A stretch of 64,000 nucleotides of DNA, from positions 434,001-498,000 of the forward strand of contig JAGQRW010000007.1 in the NCBI GenBank assembly GCA_020425085.1, in the 5' to 3' direction. The notes under the pieces were generated by a model that searched no databases, was not told the DNA's origin, and was given only the letters and a program-made list of their open reading frames with translations. The translations under genes were made by a program, and so were the position numbers. The DNA is from Paracoccaceae bacterium (lineage in GTDB: Bacteria; Pseudomonadota; Alphaproteobacteria; Rhodobacterales; Rhodobacteraceae). This document shows, in pieces, positions 17,321 to 23,827 of the stretch; the stretch's first letter is position 1; each line of letters starts with the position of its first letter.

Positions 17321-18145
17321 ATGGCAGCCGTCAGGGGTGAAAGCAACCATCGCGATCTTTTCAGCCTACGCTCTGATGATCAGATCAATGGCGGCGGTGC
17401 TGATGTTGACATCCTCGACCTCAGCGCCGGGCTGGGGCGGGATTATGCCGGGGTCAACCTGAACTATAGCGGTCCGGAAAACGGCAATGTCGAATTTCTG
17501 GATGCCGATGGCGGTGTGATCAGCCGGCTGGAATTCTCGGAAATTGAAAAGGTCGTGGTCTGTTTCACGCCGGGCACCACCATCTTGACCCCCAACGGCG
17601 AGCGCCCGGTCGAAGAGCTGTCGGTTGGAGACAAGGTGCATACCCGAGACAACGGCATGCAGGAAATCCGCTGGATCGGTACCAAGATTCTGGGCCATGC
17701 CGATCTTGTCCACGATCCGAAACTGGCACCGGTGCTGATCCGCAAGGGCGCGTTGGGCAGCGGGTTGCCGGAACGCGATATGATGGTCAGCCCGAACCAC
17801 CGGTTGCTGGTGACCAGCAGCCGCGCCCAGCTATATTTCGAGGAACGCGAAGTTCTGGTGGCTGCCAAGCATCTGGTGGGTTTGCCGGGATTTGCCCGTG
17901 TGGCGGTGCCGCAGACCAGCTATATTCATTTCATGTGCGACCATCACGAGGTTGTGCAGTCCAACGGCATCTGGACCGAAAGTTTTCAGCCGGGCGATTA
18001 TACCCTCAACGCCATCGACGTTGACCAGCGGCACGAGTTGAACAAGTTGTTTCCCGGCCTCAAGACCGCCATCGGTCAGGGCGCCTATAACTCGGCCCGC
18101 CGCGCCCTAAGGCGGCATGAGGCGGAATTGCTGATCGCCAGTTGA
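17321..18145 (+). CDS. Hint-domain protein with a truncated RTX-like N-terminus
   Basis: A 274-residue protein. Residues ~22-80 resemble the last part of an RTX/hemolysin-type calcium-binding region (DDQINGGGADVDILDLSAG). A Hint_2-type domain then begins at CFTPGTTILTPNGERPVEEL, with conserved blocks SPNHRLLVTSS and CDHHEVVQSNGIWTESF. Many Rhodobacterales proteins have long RTX repeats before this domain, but here almost none remain. There is no signal peptide and no T1SS gene nearby. The Hint domain may autocleave at the Cys, but a classical C-terminal His-Asn is not evident. Function is unknown. Confidence 0.75.
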   Translation: MAAVRGESNHRDLFSLRSDDQINGGGADVDILDLSAGLGRDYAGVNLNYSGPENGNVEFLDADGGVISRLEFSEIEKVVVCFTPGTTILTPNGERPVEELSVGDKVHTRDNGMQEIRWIGTKILGHADLVHDPKLAPVLIRKGALGSGLPERDMMVSPNHRLLVTSSRAQLYFEEREVLVAAKHLVGLPGFARVAVPQTSYIHFMCDHHEVVQSNGIWTESFQPGDYTLNAIDVDQRHELNKLFPGLKTAIGQGAYNSARRALRRHEAELLIAS

Positions 18146-18235
18146 ACTCTGGCGACTATCCTTTGCGATTTCTCGCTGGCGCATCCCGCGTCCCACGGTC
18201 TAATCTTGACCAAACAGCATTTTACGGGGGATTGC

Positions 18236-19222
18236 ATGTCCGAGGATTTGGCCAGAACCATCGAGATCGAAGAATTCGGCGGTGCCGATGCCATGCAACT
18301 GGTGATGCGCAAGGTCGGCGCCCCCGGTGCGGGCGAGATCCGCATCCGCCACAAGGCATGCGGTCTGAACTTTATTGATGTCTATCAGCGCACCGGCCTT
18401 TATCCGCTGAATCTGCCAGCGGCCCTGGGGATGGAGGCCGCAGGCATTGTCGAGGCTGTGGGGACCGGTGTCAGCCATCTCAAGGTAGGCGACCGGGCTG
18501 CTTATGCCGCCATGCCGCCCGGTGCCTATTCCGAGGCGCGGGTTATGCCCGCAGCACAGGTTTGCCATCTGCCGGATGCGATTTCCTTTGAGCAAGGGGC
18601 GGCGATGATGCTGAAGGGGCTGACGGTTCAATATCTGTTTCGGCGCACCACTCCGCTGAACAAGGGTGACACGGTGCTGTTTCATGCTGCTGCCGGTGGC
18701 GTCGGGCTGATCGCCTGCCAATGGGCGCGATCCGAGGGGATCCACCTGATCGGCACGGCGGGATCGGACGAAAAATGCGCACTGGCCAAGGCGAATGGTG
18801 CTGAGCATGTGATCAATTACAACACCGAAGATTTTGTCGGGCGGGTCAGGGAACTGACCGATGGCAAAGGGGTCGATGTGGTGATGGACAGCGTTGGTGC
18901 CGATACGTTCGAAGGCTCGCTGGATTGTCTGAAACCGTTTGGCATGATGATCTCATTCGGCAATACCTCGGGCGTGGTTCCACCGCTCGATCTCAGGACA
19001 CTGGCCGCCAAAGGTTCGCTCAAGATCACCAGGCCAAGTGTTTTCACCCATATTGCCGAACATGAAACCTGTCAGCAGATGGCCGCAGAACTGTTCGCCA
19101 AGGTCGCTTCGGGCCAGGTCAGAATCAGCATAGATCAGCGGTTCTTGCTGGCTGACGTGGCCGAGGCACATCGCGCGCTTGAATCGCGCCAGACCACCGG
19201 CGCAACCATTCTGGAGGTCTGA
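18236..19222 (+). CDS. NADPH:quinone oxidoreductase, zinc-independent MDR family
   Basis: A 328-residue medium-chain dehydrogenase/reductase of the quinone oxidoreductase (QorA) branch. The GroES-like N-terminal domain carries GLNFIDVYQRTGLYP and the NADPH-binding fold carries AAAGGVGLIACQWA. The structural zinc cysteines of alcohol dehydrogenases are absent. It probably reduces quinones or enones with NADPH. ATG 18236 is chosen because a GGGGG ribosome site lies 5-9 nt upstream; the frame opens at 18206. It precedes fdxA by 179 nt, with a predicted separate promoter between. Confidence 0.9.
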   Translation: MSEDLARTIEIEEFGGADAMQLVMRKVGAPGAGEIRIRHKACGLNFIDVYQRTGLYPLNLPAALGMEAAGIVEAVGTGVSHLKVGDRAAYAAMPPGAYSEARVMPAAQVCHLPDAISFEQGAAMMLKGLTVQYLFRRTTPLNKGDTVLFHAAAGGVGLIACQWARSEGIHLIGTAGSDEKCALAKANGAEHVINYNTEDFVGRVRELTDGKGVDVVMDSVGADTFEGSLDCLKPFGMMISFGNTSGVVPPLDLRTLAAKGSLKITRPSVFTHIAEHETCQQMAAELFAKVASGQVRISIDQRFLLADVAEAHRALESRQTTGATILEV

Positions 19223-19344
19223 GTCGGTCGTTTGACAGGTTGTGTAGAAGGGTGACGGCAGTTTTTTGCCCTGTGACAATTTTCACATTCGGATTCTGCC
19301 AAGAATTGGTTTAATCCGGCCCTCAGCAAAGCTTCCTGATAATG

Positions 19345-19386
19345 TTGACAACAATCGTGATAGCCATTATTGTTAGCATACCAATG
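19345..19386 (+). promoter_or_regulatory. Predicted fdxA promoter with MarR-type operator half-site
   Basis: TTGACA (19345-19350), 17-nt spacer, TATTGT (19368-19373). A 16-bp element TGTTAGCATACCAATG (19371-19386) overlaps the -10. Its left arm TGTTAGC is identical to that of the perfect palindrome between the enamidase and marR genes (22275-22290); the right arm is diverged (3 of 7 positions). The fdxA ATG is at 19402. Confidence 0.55.
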
Positions 19387-19401
19387 AAAAGATGGTGAAC
19401 C

Positions 19402-19737
19402 ATGACTTATGTTGTTACCGATGCCTGCATCATGTGCAAATACACCGACTGCGTCGAGGTATGTCCGGTGGACTGCTTTTACGAGGGTGAGAACATGTTG
19501 GTGATTCACCCGGATGAATGTATCGACTGCGGAGTTTGCGAACCGGAATGCCCGGTTGATGCGATCAAGCCCGATACCACCGGCGGCTTGGACGACTGGA
19601 TTGCCCTCAACCACAAATATGCCGAGGTCTGGCCGGTCATCACTTCTAAAATCGACCCCTTGCCCGACCACGAAGAATGGGCGATGACCAACGACAAGCT
19701 GGAACATCTCTCGGAAGAACCTGGCCAATCAGATTGA
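19402..19737 (+). CDS. fdxA: 7Fe ferredoxin FdxA
   Basis: A 111-residue ferredoxin with cysteines at 9, 12, 17, 21, 25, 40, 43, 46 and 50. The arrangement [14 protein letters not shown] then [12 protein letters not shown] is that of FdxA-type [3Fe-4S][4Fe-4S] proteins with the ~50-residue C-terminal extension. It carries low-potential electrons in the cytoplasm. It is followed after 38 nt by fpr, forming a likely NADPH-to-ferredoxin unit. Its promoter carries a sequence like the MarR operator of the adjacent nicotinate-type cluster, which suggests a dedicated role as donor for the 6-hydroxynicotinate reductase-like enzyme. Confidence 0.95.
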   Translation: MTYVVTDACIMCKYTDCVEVCPVDCFYEGENMLVIHPDECIDCGVCEPECPVDAIKPDTTGGLDDWIALNHKYAEVWPVITSKIDPLPDHEEWAMTNDKLEHLSEEPGQSD

Positions 19738-19775
19738 TCCGACCGATTCGATTGATCCCATAACAAGGAAAAGAT

Positions 19776-20594
19776 ATGCCTCTGGCAGATGGAACAACCG
19801 CCGAGAAGACGGCATTTCCGATTCCGACCGGCGTGTTCGCCGAAACCGTGACATTGGTTGAACACTATACAGACAGCCTGTTCAGGTTTCGCATTACCCG
19901 CCCGGCCAGTTTCCGGTTCCGCTCGGGCGAATTTGCCATGATCGGCCTGCCGAACGCGGAAAAACCGGTGTTTCGCGCCTATTCCATTGCCAGCCCGTCC
20001 TGGGACGAAGAAATCGAATTTTTCTCGATCAAGGTGCCAAATGGTCCCCTGACCGAGCATCTGCAAAAGATTCAGCCGGGCGACACCGTGCTGATGCGCC
20101 AGAAACCGACCGGAACGCTGGTCAACGACGCCCTGATTGCCGGCAAGCGGCTGTATATGTTTTCCACCGGCACCGGCATTGCGCCCTTCGCCTCGTTGAT
20201 TCGTGATCCGGAAACCTATGAAAAATTCGAACAGGTGATCCTGACCCATACCTGCCGCGAGGTTGCGGAACTGAAATACGGTCTGGATCTGGTGGCCGAG
20301 ATCACGGACGATCCGCTGGTCGGTGAATTCGCCAACGGCCGACTGTTTCATTACACCAGCGCCACCCGCGAGGATTACCCGAGAATGGGTCGCGTCACCG
20401 ATCTGATGACCAGCGGAAAACTGTTTGCCGATCTGGGTGTGCCTCCGATCGACCCTGAAACCGATCGGGGCATGATTTGCGGATCTACCCAGATGCTGAA
20501 GGATACGCGCCAAATCCTCGAAGGCTTCGGGCTGGTCGAGGGGGCCAATAGCAAGCCCGCAACATTTGTGGTCGAGCGCGCGTTTGTCGATTGA
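19776..20594 (+). CDS. fpr: Ferredoxin--NADP(+) reductase
   Basis: A 272-residue flavoprotein of the bacterial FNR class. The FAD motif RAYSIASPSWDEEIEFFSIKV (around residues 69-89) and the NADP-binding motif STGTGIAPFASLIRD are present, as is the C-terminal CGSTQM region. The C-terminus VVERAFVD lies in the position of the alphaproteobacterial extension over the flavin. It exchanges electrons between NADPH and ferredoxin. An AAGGAAAAG ribosome site precedes the ATG. It lies in an apparent operon with fdxA. Confidence 0.94.
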   Translation: MPLADGTTAEKTAFPIPTGVFAETVTLVEHYTDSLFRFRITRPASFRFRSGEFAMIGLPNAEKPVFRAYSIASPSWDEEIEFFSIKVPNGPLTEHLQKIQPGDTVLMRQKPTGTLVNDALIAGKRLYMFSTGTGIAPFASLIRDPETYEKFEQVILTHTCREVAELKYGLDLVAEITDDPLVGEFANGRLFHYTSATREDYPRMGRVTDLMTSGKLFADLGVPPIDPETDRGMICGSTQMLKDTRQILEGFGLVEGANSKPATFVVERAFVD

Positions 20595-20658
20595 TCTTGC
20601 CGCGGTGAAACGTCACGCGCGATTGCAGACGGGGCGCAAGCCGATTGCAAAAAGCCGC

Positions 20659-20674
20659 AAGTTGTTGTCAACTT
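20659..20674. promoter_or_regulatory. Perfect 16-bp palindrome between fpr and the ABM-domain gene
   Basis: AAGTTG (20659-20664), TTGT, CAACTT (20669-20674). Its position 70 nt before the next ATG fits an operator for an unidentified regulator. It differs from the MarR-type element of the neighbouring cluster. Confidence 0.35.
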
Positions 20675-20695
20675 CCAGTAACTTGAATGCAACAA

Positions 20696-20713
20696 GCCGG
20701 GCGCAAACCCGGC
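20696..20713 (+). other. Hairpin upstream of the ABM-domain gene
   Basis: GCCGGG (20696-20701) and CCCGGC (20708-20713) form a 6-bp stem with a 6-nt loop. No T-run follows. It may weakly end fdxA-fpr transcription or shape the 5' untranslated region. Confidence 0.35.
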
Positions 20714-20743
20714 CGCTATTGATAGCAAAAAGGAGCGATTGAA

Positions 20744-21061
20744 ATGCTGACGATAAATCCGGACAAAAAGGTTCAGACGATTATTCTGACCTATGACGTA
20801 ACCCCCGGTTCCTTTGAAAAGTTGCTAGAGATTCTGACCGAAGCCTACAGGTCGCTGTTGTCAAAACAGCCGGGTTTTGTGGCGGCGGCGGTGCATGTGA
20901 ATGATGCAAAGACCCGTATCGCCAGCTATTCGCAATGGGAAAGCCGCGATGCCTTTCAGGCGATGCAGCGACTGGAAGAAGTGCAGGCAGTCAATCACCA
21001 GCTCAGCGATCTCAGCAAGGGGTTCTTTCCGGTGATGTACGAGGTTGCGGCGGCTTTCTGA
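20744..21061 (+). CDS. Antibiotic biosynthesis monooxygenase (ABM)-domain protein
   Basis: A 105-residue single-domain protein with the ferredoxin-like ABM fold: PGSFEKLLEILTEAY, then QPGFVAAAVHVNDAKTRIASYSQWESRDAFQAM. ABM proteins include quinol monooxygenases, heme-degrading enzymes and many of unknown role; the catalytic type cannot be assigned. An AAAAAGGAG ribosome site precedes the ATG. It converges with the enamidase gene (19 nt between stops). It lies between two parts of the putative nicotinate regulon but has its own palindrome upstream. Confidence 0.8.
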   Translation: MLTINPDKKVQTIILTYDVTPGSFEKLLEILTEAYRSLLSKQPGFVAAAVHVNDAKTRIASYSQWESRDAFQAMQRLEEVQAVNHQLSDLSKGFFPVMYEVAAAF

Positions 21062-21080
21062 ATTTCGGCGTGATCCCGTT

Positions 21081-22247
21081 TCAGATGACCTCGGGCAGAC
21101 GGTCGGCCGGCGGAGTGTTGCGGCTTCTGAGGCTGGTGACAACGCCGTCGATGATGGTCATGCCGACACCGGGCAAGTTGCCCATCTGCACCGATTCCAG
21201 AATGTTCTTGCCCGGCGCGTGCTGCGCCTGATCCATCAGCACGAAATCGGCGCATTTGCCGACCTCAAGGATACCGGTATCCAGTTCACGCTGACGCGAG
21301 GTATTGCCGTTGGCAAAGCAGAAGGCGATCTCGGCCGGAATGTCGCCAAGACTGGACAGCATCGCCACCATGCGCAGGATGCCAAGCGGCTGCACCCCGG
21401 AACCGGCAGGGCCGTCGGTGCCAAGGATCACCCGGTCAAGCTGTTTCAACTCGCGCGCGGTGTTCAGTGTCAGAAGGGCGGCGCGTTCGTTGCCGTTGTG
21501 AACAATCTCAAGCCCGGCGGTGCAGCTTTCGCACAGGCAAATGATCTGATCATCCGGCAGGGCCGAATGCCCGCCATTGATATGGCCGATCACGTCGGTG
21601 CCGGTTTCCAGCACCATGTCAGCATCAATCAGGCCCGAGCCGGGGATGGATGGTCCGCCGGTATGGATGGTGCTCTGGATGCCGTATTTGCGCGCCCAGC
21701 CGACCATCTGTTTGGCAGTCTTGCCATCCTTGACAGTGCCAAGCCCGACCTCACCCAGCAGCTTGACACCGGCATCGGCCAGATCCTTGAAATCCTGCTC
21801 GACCATGCCGTTTTCCAGAATCGGCGCACCCGCATGAACCTTGACGCCGGAAGGGCGGAAATTCTCGTACCAGCGCTGCGAGGCGATGGCCATCGCCTTC
21901 AGTCCGACCACATCCTTGGGTCGGCCGGGCAGGTGAACTTCGCCCGCCGAAATCAGGGTGGTCACGCCGCCATGCAGCGTGCTGTCGATCCAGTTGATCT
22001 GCTGCTGGCGCGGGGTATAGTCGCCGATGACCGGGTGAACATGGCTGTCGATCAGACCGGGTGCCAGGGTCACGCCCTTGGCATCGACCAGAGTTGTGGC
22101 GCCTTCGGTGTCGAGATCCTTTTCCTTGCCCCATGCCGAAATCTTGCCGTCAATGGCGATAATGCAATCGCCGTCAAAAATCGGGTTCTGCATGTCGCCG
22201 GAAAGGATCAGGCCGATGTTTTTTATTACGAGTTTCCGGGTTTCCAT
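21081..22247 (-). CDS. ena: Enamidase-like amidohydrolase (6-oxo-1,4,5,6-tetrahydronicotinate ring opening)
   Basis: A ~388-residue amidohydrolase-superfamily enzyme. By recall it closely matches the bifunctional enamidase of Eubacterium barkeri, sharing LHGGVTTLISAG, PGRPKD, GVKVH, IHTGG and SRNTPPA. That enzyme hydrolyses 1,4,5,6-tetrahydro-6-oxonicotinate to 2-formylglutarate and ammonium. Predicted metal ligands are in place: His69 and His71 (DSHVHP), Glu166 (GEVGLG), His195, His222 (GHINGG) and Asp278 (GTDGP). The frame extends to 22283, but that would put the operator inside the gene, so ATG 22247 (METRKLVIKN, AGGGG upstream) is chosen. It is divergent from marR. Confidence 0.85.
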   Translation of the reverse strand: METRKLVIKNIGLILSGDMQNPIFDGDCIIAIDGKISAWGKEKDLDTEGATTLVDAKGVTLAPGLIDSHVHPVIGDYTPRQQQINWIDSTLHGGVTTLISAGEVHLPGRPKDVVGLKAMAIASQRWYENFRPSGVKVHAGAPILENGMVEQDFKDLADAGVKLLGEVGLGTVKDGKTAKQMVGWARKYGIQSTIHTGGPSIPGSGLIDADMVLETGTDVIGHINGGHSALPDDQIICLCESCTAGLEIVHNGNERAALLTLNTARELKQLDRVILGTDGPAGSGVQPLGILRMVAMLSSLGDIPAEIAFCFANGNTSRQRELDTGILEVGKCADFVLMDQAQHAPGKNILESVQMGNLPGVGMTIIDGVVTSLRSRNTPPADRLPEVI

Positions 22248-22274
22248 TGTAATAACGCCCCTGTCGGTTATTGT

Positions 22275-22315
22275 TGTTAGCACGCTAACATAAAGTCGGT
22301 TTTGTTCAAGTCGAA
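22275..22315 (-). promoter_or_regulatory. Enamidase promoter with perfect MarR-type palindrome
   Basis: TGTTAGC-AC-GCTAACA (22275-22290) is a perfect inverted repeat with 7-bp arms. On the minus strand a promoter TTCGAC (complement of 22310-22315), 17-nt spacer, TATGTT (complement of 22287-22292) overlaps it. It lies 28 nt upstream of the enamidase start and between the divergent enamidase and marR genes, the expected place for an autoregulated MarR repressor site. Confidence 0.7.
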
Positions 22316-22365
22316 ATACTTCTGTGCAATACCTGACAGGGAATGGAACAGATCAAAGAAAGAGA

Positions 22366-22839
22366 GTGCTTTTGTCAAAAGTGGAAACTGTAGCAGAGGC
22401 GGCAATCGGTGAATATCAGGAAACCGCGGCCGACTATCAGCTTGACGATCAGATCGGTTTCATCCTGCGACTCGCCAGTCAGCGGCATGTCTCGATCTTT
22501 CAGAACCTGTCGCCCGGTGGGCTGACGCCGACGCAATTTGCCACGCTGATACGGGTGGTCGAAATGGGTGAATGTTCGCAAAACCACCTTGGCCGCATGG
22601 TGTCGATGGATGTCGCTACCATCAAGGGGGTGGTGGATCGCCTGAAAAAGAAAGGTTTGGTGCGACTGGCACCGGATCTGAACGACAAGCGGCGCACCAC
22701 GATAACGCCGTCAGATACCGCGAAACAGATGGTTGGCGAGTTGCACGAACTTGGCCTGCGGATCTCAGAGGAAACCATGCAACCCCTGACTGCAAAGGAA
22801 AGGGCGACTTTGATGCGCCTGTTGCGAAAGATCATCTGA
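22366..22839 (+). CDS. MarR-family transcriptional regulator
   Basis: About 157 residues with a winged helix typical of MarR. The recognition region is LTPTQFATLIRVVEMGECSQNHLGRMVSMDVATIKGVVDRLKKKGLV, followed by the wing DLNDKRRTTITPSDTAK. No ATG is in frame near the start. GTG 22366 and TTG 22372 are the likely initiators; GTG 22324 is possible but has no ribosome site. Its place between the enamidase and the hydroxylase operon, and the repeated TGTTAG-type palindrome at three promoters, suggest a repressor relieved by nicotinate, 6-hydroxynicotinate or a later intermediate. The true ligand is unknown. Confidence 0.88.
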   Translation: MLLSKVETVAEAAIGEYQETAADYQLDDQIGFILRLASQRHVSIFQNLSPGGLTPTQFATLIRVVEMGECSQNHLGRMVSMDVATIKGVVDRLKKKGLVRLAPDLNDKRRTTITPSDTAKQMVGELHELGLRISEETMQPLTAKERATLMRLLRKII

Positions 22840-22904
22840 TTGCCGGCGGGATGGCCCAAGGATGCAGCAGGTCATCCACACCCGGACAGGCGGCGAAAAA
22901 GAAA

Positions 22905-22949
22905 TTGACAGTTTGTTGAATAAATTACTACTCTGTTAGTATGCAAACG
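22905..22949 (+). promoter_or_regulatory. Hydroxylase operon promoter with MarR-type operator
   Basis: TTGACA (22905-22910), 18-nt spacer, TACTCT (22929-22934). The 16-bp element TGTTAGTATGCAAACG (22934-22949) follows and touches the -10. Its right arm matches the perfect palindrome at 22275 in five of seven positions. The first gene starts at 22970. Confidence 0.6.
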
Positions 22950-22969
22950 ACTAAGAGGGTTGAAAAGCG

Positions 22970-23827
22970 ATGGTGTATTACGCGCCCCAATCACTGCCGG
23001 ATGCCCTGGGGCAGCTTGCCGGTGGCGACGTCAGGATAATCGCCGGCGGCACAGATTTCTTTCCGGCGCTCGGCGAAAAGGCGGCACCGCCAAAGCTGAT
23101 GGATGTATCGCGCCTGAAGGAACTCAGGGGGATCTCGCGGGTTGAAAACGGCTGGCGGATCGGTGCTGCCGCACGTTGGACGGAAATCATTCAAGCCGAT
23201 CTGCCGCCATGTTTCGATGGTTTGAAACTGGCGGCGCGTGAGGTCGGTTCCTGGCAGATCCAGAACGCCGGAACCATTGCCGGCAACCTTTGCAATGCGT
23301 CGCCCGCCGCCGATGGCGTGCCGCCGCTTTTGTCGCTGGATGCGGTGGTGGAGCTGTCATCCACAGGTGGTGTGCGCCTGTTGCCGGTGGCGGATTTCAT
23401 CACCGGCGTTCGCAGGATCGACCTTGGTGCGGATGAACTGGTCAGTGCGGTTATCGTGCCGGATCAGCCAGAAGGCGCGAACAGTCATTTCCTGAAACTC
23501 GGGGCGCGCAAATATCTGGTGATTTCCATCGCCATGGTCAGTGCCGTGGTCTGGCTGGATCAACACCGGAAAATTGCCGGTGCGCGCATCGCGGTCGGTT
23601 CGTGTTCTGCCGTCGCCACCCGATTGCCGGGGCTGGAAGCGGCGCTGATCGGACATTCGGTTGCGGAATTGACGGATGACCGGGATATCTGGACTGGGCA
23701 TCTTGGCCCGCTTTCGCCGATTTCCGATATTCGCGGATCGGGTGATTACCGGCTTGATTCCGCAGCCGAGCTTTGCCAGCGCACGGTTCTGGCAGCAATG
23801 AATTCGAAAGGAAATGCGCGTGGATAA
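22970..23827 (+). CDS. FAD-binding subunit of a molybdenum hydroxylase (nicotinate dehydrogenase-like)
   Basis: A 285-residue FAD-binding protein of the xanthine dehydrogenase/CO dehydrogenase medium-subunit class. FAD motifs are IIAGGTDFFPAL (near residue 25) and NAGTIAGNLCNASPAADGVP (near residue 100). It would pass electrons from the [2Fe-2S] centres of its partner to an acceptor. It overlaps the start of the [2Fe-2S]-molybdopterin gene by 14 nt, so the pair form one enzyme. In this context the likely reaction is hydroxylation of nicotinate to 6-hydroxynicotinate; the substrate is inferred from neighbours, not from the subunit itself. Confidence 0.88.
   Translation: MVYYAPQSLPDALGQLAGGDVRIIAGGTDFFPALGEKAAPPKLMDVSRLKELRGISRVENGWRIGAAARWTEIIQADLPPCFDGLKLAAREVGSWQIQNAGTIAGNLCNASPAADGVPPLLSLDAVVELSSTGGVRLLPVADFITGVRRIDLGADELVSAVIVPDQPEGANSHFLKLGARKYLVISIAMVSAVVWLDQHRKIAGARIAVGSCSAVATRLPGLEAALIGHSVAELTDDRDIWTGHLGPLSPISDIRGSGDYRLDSAAELCQRTVLAAMNSKGNARG

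Noticed and set aside
16939..17350. Short ORFs (70 and 64 codons) in the priA-Hint gap
   Set aside because: No ribosome site, no motif and a base composition unlike the neighbouring genes.
17572..18020. Intein in the Hint-domain protein
   Set aside because: There is no extein after the domain and no terminal His-Asn followed by Cys, Ser or Thr, so splicing is unlikely; it is a Hint_2-type domain.
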